From NCBI GenBank assembly GCA_910588595.1, contig CAJUQU010000108.1, positions 1-11,042 on the forward strand: 11,042 nt of DNA. The letters run 5' to 3'. Origin of the DNA: an uncultured Lachnospiraceae bacterium (lineage in GTDB: Bacteria > Bacillota_A > Clostridia > Lachnospirales > Lachnospiraceae). The notes under the pieces were generated by a model. That model made no database searches, was not told the DNA's origin, and worked only from the letters and a program-made list of their open reading frames with translations. Numbering within the stretch: position 1 is the stretch's first letter; the number at the start of each line of letters is the position of its first letter. Below are positions 5,877-11,042 of this stretch, one piece after another. The translations under genes and the position numbers were made by a program.

Positions 5877-6307
5877 TAGAACAGGATACGATCAGGCTTT
5901 TGCGGGAGTGCGATGCAGGGATCAAGATGGGGGTATCATCGATAGGAGAGGTGATGGAGTACGTAAGTCACGATAAACTGCGCAAATGTCTCGAAGACTG
6001 CAAGGCAAAGCACGAAAGACTCCAGGGAGAGATCCAGGCGATGCTCACGGAGTACCATGACGATGGGAAGGAGCCAAACGTCATGGCAAAAAGTATGTCG
6101 TGGATGAAGACCAATGTGAAGCTTGTGATGAATGAGTCGGATCATACGATCGCAGACTTGATGACGGACGGGTGCAATATGGGCGTCAAGTCACTTCACA
6201 AGTATCTGAATCAGTATAAGGCTGCAGATGAAAAGTCGAAGGATATCACGAAGAGGCTGATCAACATTGAGGAAAAGCTCGCACTGGATATCAGGGAGTT
6301 TTTATAG
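5873..6307 (+). CDS. Ferritin-like helical-bundle protein, DUF2383-type
   Basis: The 144-residue product is almost wholly alpha-helical with four long heptad-like helices: about 4-30, 32-62, 74-105 and 108-143. It resembles clostridial proteins related to the DUF2383/ferritin-like bundle, with LLRECDAGIKMGVSSIGEVM, EPNVMAKSMSWMKTNVKL and ADLMTDGCNMGVKSLHKYL. No clear di-iron ligand set (paired ExxH motifs) can be seen, so metal binding is doubtful. Function is unknown; stress or sporulation roles have been suggested for relatives. AGGAGG (5858-5863) lies nine bases before the ATG. No promoter of its own was found in the 128 bp behind the DUF2812 gene, so read-through from that operon is possible. 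The stop is followed by an A+T-rich gap holding the chemoreceptor promoter. Confidence 0.7.
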   Translation: MIEQDTIRLLRECDAGIKMGVSSIGEVMEYVSHDKLRKCLEDCKAKHERLQGEIQAMLTEYHDDGKEPNVMAKSMSWMKTNVKLVMNESDHTIADLMTDGCNMGVKSLHKYLNQYKAADEKSKDITKRLINIEEKLALDIREFL

Positions 6308-6342
6308 AATTTTTATTTGAATTTTATTTTTGGCAATAATTG

Positions 6343-6371
6343 TTGACCATATCCAATTTTTAAAGTATAAT
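6343..6371 (+). promoter_or_regulatory. Sigma-A promoter of the chemoreceptor gene
   Basis: TTGACC (6343-6348) and a perfect TATAAT (6366-6371) are 17 bases apart. Transcription would begin near 6378, leaving a leader of roughly 140 bases. TTGGCAA (6330-6336) and TTGCCAA (6384-6390) flank the promoter as inverted arms and could be an operator. The leader also holds AGTTTA/TAAACT (6414-6419, 6429-6434) followed by seven T bases, a weak attenuator candidate. No sigma-28-type flagellar promoter was seen. Confidence 0.8.
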
Positions 6372-6515
6372 TATAGTAAATATTTGCCAAGAATATCACG
6401 AAAAAGGTTATACAGTTTAGGTATTTTGTAAACTTTTTTTGCTTGTAACTATGAACATGGCGTAATGGTTATGGTATTTTTCACAAATAGGAACGTAGTA
6501 GTAAGTTGAAAGGAT

Positions 6516-8234
6516 ATGGTTACAAGTATGGAAAAGATGAAAGAGACAGCTGCAAGTGAAGTATTGGGAAAAAACAGCCAGGTCGCGCGTTTGAGAAGAA
6601 TTGTAAAGCAGACGAATTTTTCTTTGGTGCTGGGGATTGTCCTGCTTGTGTTGTTATTTTTTGCCAGTATCAGTTATGCGTTTATTTCAAATGAGCAGCT
6701 GGAAAGTACCATGTATCTAAACCAGTACCGTCTGGGTTCCAAAGTGCTGACTACGGCAGTGCAGTCTTATGCCGTTACGGGAGACACGATATATTACGAT
6801 GATTATATGAGGGAACTCAATACAGACAGGAACAGGGATATTGCACTGGCAGGTCTCGAGGCGAACAATATTAAGGAGCACGAGTGGGAAGGGCTCAATG
6901 AGATCGCTTCCCTCTCCAACAATCTGGTGCCTCTCGAGGAGGAGGCGCTGGCGGCAGTGGCAGCAGGAGATATTACATCTGCCACGGAGTTTGTGTTCGG
7001 GGCAGAGTACTCCGAAACGATCCAGAAGATCAATTCCAGAACAGATGAGGTCATCGCGGAGATACAGGATCGCCTGGATACTTCCAAAAAGATGTTCATG
7101 GTGATACAGATTGTCTGTGCGATTGCCTTTCTGGCGGGTTTTGTCAGGCTGGCGCAGCAGTGTCTGAGGACGATCCATTTTTCACAGGCAGAGCTGCTCA
7201 CACCCATCATTAAGGTTTCAGAACAGATGGAACTGCTTGCAGGCGGCAACCTTCATGCAGAGTTTGATCTCAAGGAGGATGACAGCGAGGTCGGCAACAT
7301 GGTTGCAGCGATCCGGTTCATGAAGGACAACATGACAGCCATCATCGACGAGATCTCCTGCAGTCTGGAGCAGATGGGGAATGGCAATTACATAATAACG
7401 GTGAATCAGAACTATGTCGGTGAGTATGTCAAGATCAAGGAATCTTTGAACAAGATCATTGCGGATATGCGCGCAACAGTGACTACCATACAGGATGTGG
7501 CACACGAGATCGACAGTGGTTCTGCACAGCTTGCCTACGCAGCAGATGATCTGGCAACAGCATGTACTGGTCAGGCGACAGAGGTATCTGATCTCATGAT
7601 GCTGCTGACACACCTTGGCGAAAGTATCGAATACAATGAAAAAGAGGCGGAGGAGGCTGTAAAGATAGCAAATCTGGCGAGCTCTACCCTGACTGTGGGA
7701 GCACAGAAATTGCAGGAGCTTGGAAGTGCGATGGAGGATATCAACCAATGTTCGGAGCAGATCATTGCAGTGATCTCGGCGATTTCAGATATTGGGGAAG
7801 AGATCGACCTGCTCTCACTCAATGCATCCATTGAGTCTGCGAGAGCCGGTGAGGCAGGGAGAGGTTTTGCAGTGGTAGCAGAGCAGGTGAAAAAGCTTGC
7901 TGAAGCGTCTCAGAATGCGGTGGGACAGACATCAGAGCTGATCAAGAGAACAGTGGAGTCGGTGGAGATCGGTACGCGCATCTCAAGGGAAGCCGCCGCA
8001 AACATGGAAGAAGTGCAGATGGGAGCAGAGGAGACGACAGGGCGCATCAATAGTATCGTGGAGAAACTGCAGAGTGAGGTCGAGAGTATTGCCCATATCA
8101 ATGAAAGCATCGGTGTAGTTGCGGGTATTGTGGACAACAATTCAGCGACGTCGGAGGAGACAGCGGCAGTCAGCGAACAGCAGAAAGCGCAGGTAGAATC
8201 GATGGTGGATATAATAAACAAATTCAGGGTGTAG
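6516..8234 (+). CDS. Methyl-accepting chemotaxis protein (transmembrane chemoreceptor)
   Basis: The 572-residue receptor senses ligands outside the cell and controls the CheA kinase. Membrane segment 1 is at about 35-57 (FSLVLGIVLLVLLFFASISYAF). A helical extracellular domain of the four-helix-bundle type spans about 58-190. Membrane segment 2 is at 193-211. A HAMP domain follows (about 212-275), and a second HAMP-like segment at about 277-325. The long signalling hairpin has its conserved tip at 429-466: EIDLLSLNASIESARAGEAG, then GRGFAVVAEQVKKLAEAS. Glu/Gln-rich patches around 340-400 and 490-560 are likely methylation helices. No C-terminal CheR-binding pentapeptide is seen. The start could be 6516 or 6528: AAAGGA (6509-6514) is too close to the first and rather far from the second. 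The gene has its own promoter and stands alone; no che genes are in the window. The ligand is unknown. Confidence 0.95.
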   Translation: MVTSMEKMKETAASEVLGKNSQVARLRRIVKQTNFSLVLGIVLLVLLFFASISYAFISNEQLESTMYLNQYRLGSKVLTTAVQSYAVTGDTIYYDDYMRELNTDRNRDIALAGLEANNIKEHEWEGLNEIASLSNNLVPLEEEALAAVAAGDITSATEFVFGAEYSETIQKINSRTDEVIAEIQDRLDTSKKMFMVIQIVCAIAFLAGFVRLAQQCLRTIHFSQAELLTPIIKVSEQMELLAGGNLHAEFDLKEDDSEVGNMVAAIRFMKDNMTAIIDEISCSLEQMGNGNYIITVNQNYVGEYVKIKESLNKIIADMRATVTTIQDVAHEIDSGSAQLAYAADDLATACTGQATEVSDLMMLLTHLGESIEYNEKEAEEAVKIANLASSTLTVGAQKLQELGSAMEDINQCSEQIIAVISAISDIGEEIDLLSLNASIESARAGEAGRGFAVVAEQVKKLAEASQNAVGQTSELIKRTVESVEIGTRISREAAANMEEVQMGAEETTGRINSIVEKLQSEVESIAHINESIGVVAGIVDNNSATSEETAAVSEQQKAQVESMVDIINKFRV

Positions 8235-8295
8235 TCCATGGTACATAACTTTTTTGTGCGGCATATGATGATAGTAAGAACGGAGAGTACGCGGT

Positions 8296-8326
8296 GTAAC
8301 GGTTCAGTGTAGTGCCGAATCGTTAC
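8296..8326. repeat. Hairpin with GTAACGGTTCAG arm before the subtilase gene
   Basis: GTAACGGTTC (8296-8305) pairs with GAATCGTTAC (8317-8326), ten pairs with one G-T, around an 11-base loop. It ends nine bases before the ribosome binding site of the subtilase. The left arm differs by one base from GTAACAGTTCAG at 4019-4030, so both probably belong to one family of intergenic palindromes. There is no T-run, so it is not a classical terminator. Confidence 0.5.
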
Positions 8327-8346
8327 CATTGCGTGTGAGGACTTAC

Positions 8347-9843
8347 ATGAATGATCTGGAGAAAGCGCAGTCCTGTATCACCCAGGTGACACAGCAGGAG
8401 CCATATCTTACAGGTGAGAAAGTGATCATCGCTGTGCTGGACAGCGGGATTGATTATTTCCTGCCGGAATTTCGCAGCGCGGACGGAAGGACGCGCATTC
8501 TGGCGCTGTGGGATCAGACGCAGCAGCCAGACGAGGGGCGGGGGAGACTGCCGCCGCCAGGATACCGTGAGGGTGTACTTTATACGAGAGAAATGATTAA
8601 TGAGGCACTAGCTTTGGGGCGTGAGAGCGGTCAAAGTCTGGTGCCTGTTTTTGACGTGTCCGGACATGGGACGGCAGTGGCAGGTGTTGCGGCTGGTACA
8701 AATATCGGGGTGGCGCCAAGGGCAGATCTGCTGATCATAAAACTTGGCAGCCCAAAGGCAGACTCTTTTCCAAGGACGACACAGCTTATGAGGGGGATCA
8801 ACTATGCGGTAAATCTCGGTGTGGAGCTCGGAAGCCCTTTGGCAGTCAATCTCAGCTTTGGCAATACATACGGCGACCACCAAGGAAACTCACTGCTGGA
8901 GCGGTTCATCGACAACGCTTCCGAAATCGGGAAAAGTGCAGTCATCGTTGGAAGCGGCAACGAGGGAGCCTCAGGAGGGCATACGGCGGGAGTGCTGCAG
9001 AATGACAGCCGCATGGTAGAACTTGCAGTGGGTGATTATGAGACAGGGCTCAGCATACAGCTGTGGAAGAATTATCAGGATATGTTTGATCTGGCGGTTA
9101 TATCGCCTGGCGGTGAGCGGACAGTGCTGGAGCTTTCCGATCTCAGGAAAGCACAGGCGGTACGGCGGACGCTGGAACAGACACAACTGTTGTGCTATCT
9201 GGGAAAACCGCTTCCCTACAATGCGCAGCAGGAAATCTTTATCGATATGATACCAGTGGGAAGCTATCTGAACGCCGGCGTGTGGCGCATGGAATTACAG
9301 CCGATTTCGCTGGTGACTGGGGAGTACAGGTTCTATCTGCCAGGCTATGCTGCGCGAAGTGCATCAACCAGATTTTTCCTGCCGACGCCAGATATGACGA
9401 TCACGATCCCTTCAACGGCAAGACGCGTTGTCACTGTTGGGGCGTATGATATGACACGCAGGAGCTATGCAGATTTCTCGGGAAGGGGATATGTGTATAG
9501 ATACAGTGATGGCAGGACGGACACGGCAGGAGGGCGCCAGATCATTGCGGATGTGAAGCCGGATCTTGTCGCTCCCGGCGTAAATATCACAGTTCCGATG
9601 CCAAATGGCGGTTATGAGCAGGTTTCAGGGACTTCCTTTGCGACACCCTTTGTGACAGGGGCAGCCGCGCTGTTGATGGAGTGGGGCATCGTCCGTGGGA
9701 ATGATCGATTTCTCTACGGAGAGCGGTTGAAAGCGCATCTTGTGCGCGGGGCGCAGCCGCTTGCAGGAGTGCCTGTGCGCCCGGACAGCACGATCGGATG
9801 GGGGGCGCTTTGTGTCGAAAAAAGTCTGCCAGGGAAGTTATGA
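8347..9843 (+). CDS. Csp-like S8 subtilase without a propeptide
   Basis: The 498-residue serine protease belongs to the clostridial Csp-like subtilases; Csp proteases of spore formers process the cortex hydrolase SleC. The catalytic triad is intact: Asp32 in AVLDSGIDY, His107 in SGHGTAVAG, Ser429 in SGTSFATPFVTG; Asn204 in GSGNEGASGG fills the oxyanion hole. The insert between Asn204 and Ser429 (about 205-390) is typical of Csp relatives, as is the ending ALLMEWGIVRGNDRFLYGE. The start at 8347 is preferred over TTG at 8329 because GTGAGGA (8335-8341) lies five bases upstream. From here the catalytic domain begins at once; the roughly 90-residue propeptide of relatives is missing, and the upstream 110 bp cannot encode it. 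A matching propeptide-like protein is encoded alone at 1207-1497. No signal peptide is present, so it is probably cytoplasmic or spore-compartment. Its substrate is unknown. Confidence 0.93.
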   Translation: MNDLEKAQSCITQVTQQEPYLTGEKVIIAVLDSGIDYFLPEFRSADGRTRILALWDQTQQPDEGRGRLPPPGYREGVLYTREMINEALALGRESGQSLVPVFDVSGHGTAVAGVAAGTNIGVAPRADLLIIKLGSPKADSFPRTTQLMRGINYAVNLGVELGSPLAVNLSFGNTYGDHQGNSLLERFIDNASEIGKSAVIVGSGNEGASGGHTAGVLQNDSRMVELAVGDYETGLSIQLWKNYQDMFDLAVISPGGERTVLELSDLRKAQAVRRTLEQTQLLCYLGKPLPYNAQQEIFIDMIPVGSYLNAGVWRMELQPISLVTGEYRFYLPGYAARSASTRFFLPTPDMTITIPSTARRVVTVGAYDMTRRSYADFSGRGYVYRYSDGRTDTAGGRQIIADVKPDLVAPGVNITVPMPNGGYEQVSGTSFATPFVTGAAALLMEWGIVRGNDRFLYGERLKAHLVRGAQPLAGVPVRPDSTIGWGALCVEKSLPGKL

Positions 9844-9856
9844 GGAGATTTTGGGG

Positions 9857-9904
9857 ATAATAATCACTTTTTAGGGTGTATGGGTCGAATAAAGTGCTTA
9901 TTAT
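9857..9904. repeat. Inverted repeat behind the subtilase gene
   Basis: ATAATAATCACTTT (9857-9870) and AAAGTGCTTATTAT (9891-9904) pair at 13 of 14 positions around a 20-base loop. It starts 13 bases after the subtilase stop. No run of T follows on the plus strand, so termination is uncertain. It also marks where base composition turns clearly A+T-rich. Confidence 0.4.
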
Positions 9905-9977
9905 GTGTTAATACAGGATAAATCGAATGAATTAAACGTAGGCGATATAGAAAATGCAAATTGTATTTCAAATGTAG

Positions 9978-10006
9978 TTGTGTATACAATATGATAATGA
10001 TATGAT
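9978..10006 (+). promoter_or_regulatory. Possible promoter of the Rpn-type gene
   Basis: TTGTGT (9978-9983) and TATGAT (10001-10006) are 17 bases apart, 28 bases before the start codon. Other combinations (TTGTAT at 9961 with TACAAT at 9985) are also possible because the region is rich in A and T, so the exact boxes are uncertain. Confidence 0.3.
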
Positions 10007-10033
10007 GAAAATAGGAAATACGGAGGATTGCAT

Positions 10034-10963
10034 ATGGGAAATATATATGATGGTGCATTTCGGACAATTTTAAATGATTGCCGACAAATGATTATTCCAG
10101 TAATCAATGAGGTTTTCAAGGAAGACTATACAGGAAATGAAATAATAGAGTTTCGTCCCAATGAACATTTTATTGAACAACAGGATGCAGCGAATCGGGA
10201 AAGAATAACGGACACTAATTTCATAATATATGGAAAGAAAAAGAAAAAATACCATCTGGAATGTGAGAGTAGCTTGCCAGACGGGCGGATGACAATTCGG
10301 TTGTTTGAGTATGACGCGCAGATTGCATTGGACGAGGGTGAGGTTATTAATGAAACATTGACGGTAACTTTTCCAAATACAGCAGTGCTGCATCTGCGTA
10401 CATACAAAAAGACACCTGACAAAATGCGGTATGTAATTAAAACACCAGGCGGTACTGTAGAGTATGATGTACCGATTATGAAGGTGCAGGAATATTCTCT
10501 GGATGATATTTTTTCAAAACATTTGTTATTGTTGATTCCGTTCTATATTTTCTCACATGAAAAGGATTTTAAGGTGTATAATAGTAACGAGCATAGATTA
10601 GCAGAATTGAAAGCAGAGTACCGGAACATTTTGGAAAGACTTGATAAATTGGAACAGGAAGGAATCATTGGCGCATTTGATAAGCATACAATCATAGAAC
10701 TTTCCAGCGATGTGATTAAGGAAATTGCACAGAAGTATGAGAATGTGCAGAAGGGTGTAGGTGATATTATGGGTGGAGCATTAATAGAAACAGAAGCAAG
10801 GACAATTTTGAATAGAGGAAAGGCTGAAGGCAGGGATGAAACTAAAAAGGAAATGGCACTCAGAATGTTGCGTGATGGAGAATTACCGATTGATAAGGTT
10901 GCTAAATATTCAGGACTTGATATTGCAGAGGTGGAGTTACTTGTAGGACTTCAGAAGGTGTAA
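10034..10963 (+). CDS. Rpn-family PD-(D/E)XK nuclease / putative transposase relative
   Basis: The 309-residue product resembles the Rpn family of recombination-promoting nucleases/putative transposases common in Lachnospiraceae. It begins MGNIYDGAFRTILNDCRQ and has the PD-(D/E)XK core: Asp60 in TDTNFII and Glu76 in HLECES, where relatives usually have ECQS, so Gln is replaced by Glu78. The middle (about 90-190) matches family stretches such as RLFEYDAQIAL and LLLLIPFYIFSHEKDF. A coiled-coil-like segment lies at about 195-215. The C-terminus GRAEGRDE-like repeat, here GKAEGRDETKKEMALRML, and DKVAKYSGLDIAEVELL are the usual tail. The start at 10034 is set by GGAGG (10022-10026) seven bases upstream. 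The gene is much more A+T-rich, especially at third codon positions, than its neighbours, which suggests recent transfer. It may be active in DNA cleavage or recombination; this is inferred from the family. Confidence 0.85.
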   Translation: MGNIYDGAFRTILNDCRQMIIPVINEVFKEDYTGNEIIEFRPNEHFIEQQDAANRERITDTNFIIYGKKKKKYHLECESSLPDGRMTIRLFEYDAQIALDEGEVINETLTVTFPNTAVLHLRTYKKTPDKMRYVIKTPGGTVEYDVPIMKVQEYSLDDIFSKHLLLLIPFYIFSHEKDFKVYNSNEHRLAELKAEYRNILERLDKLEQEGIIGAFDKHTIIELSSDVIKEIAQKYENVQKGVGDIMGGALIETEARTILNRGKAEGRDETKKEMALRMLRDGELPIDKVAKYSGLDIAEVELLVGLQKV

Positions 10964-11042
10964 AAGGAACGTAGATATTTTATTATGACTTATACTTCGC
11001 ATACTGATATATGCTAAAGAATTATAAAAATCAATTGATCCG

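Noticed and set aside
6378..6515. Cyclic-di-GMP riboswitch before the chemoreceptor
   Set aside because: Such riboswitches do precede some clostridial chemoreceptors, but none of the conserved core sequence is visible here.

Overview
The window looks like chromosomal DNA of a gut-type clostridium, most likely a Lachnospiraceae (Clostridia, Bacillota). This rests on protein resemblance, not a database search. The pointers are a clostridial-type L-arabinose isomerase, a Csp-like S8 subtilase, a DUF6440/PadR/DUF2812 operon, an Rpn-type nuclease/transposase relative, an AAA-ATPase-like/PDDEXK_9 relic, and strong AGGAGG-type ribosome binding sites. No rRNA, tRNA or CRISPR array was seen.

Left part (1-2910): the 3' three quarters of araA (cut by the window edge) converges on a small minus-strand gene. 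That gene's 96-aa product looks like the propeptide domain of Csp-like subtilases standing alone. Next come a shortened AAA-ATPase-like/PDDEXK_9 gene that lost its middle in frame, and an orphan BlaI/MecI-type repressor.

Middle part (2910-5876): an AraC-type regulator with a GyrI-like effector domain starts at TTG, follows a structured leader and ends in a strong intrinsic terminator. It carries a good internal ribosome binding site exactly at its domain boundary. About 560 bp without a gene follow. They hold a 206-bp element with 21-bp perfect terminal inverted repeats, apparently nested in an older palindromic repeat, and then a near-consensus promoter overlaid by a phased array of palindromic half-sites. 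This promoter drives an operon of DUF6440 protein, PadR-type repressor and DUF2812 membrane protein, a plausible self-regulated envelope or stress module.

Right part (5873-11042): a ferritin-like/DUF2383-type helical-bundle protein, a complete transmembrane chemoreceptor with its own promoter, a Csp-like subtilase with an intact Asp/His/Ser triad but no propeptide, and a visibly A+T-rich gene for an Rpn-type PD-(D/E)XK nuclease/transposase relative.

The most interesting points are the separate propeptide and catalytic genes of one subtilase family, the phased operator array before the DUF6440/PadR/DUF2812 operon, the internal start in the AraC gene, and the nested repeat. I see no clear defence island or other multi-gene novel system; the DUF6440/PadR/DUF2812 operon and the split subtilase are the nearest candidates.
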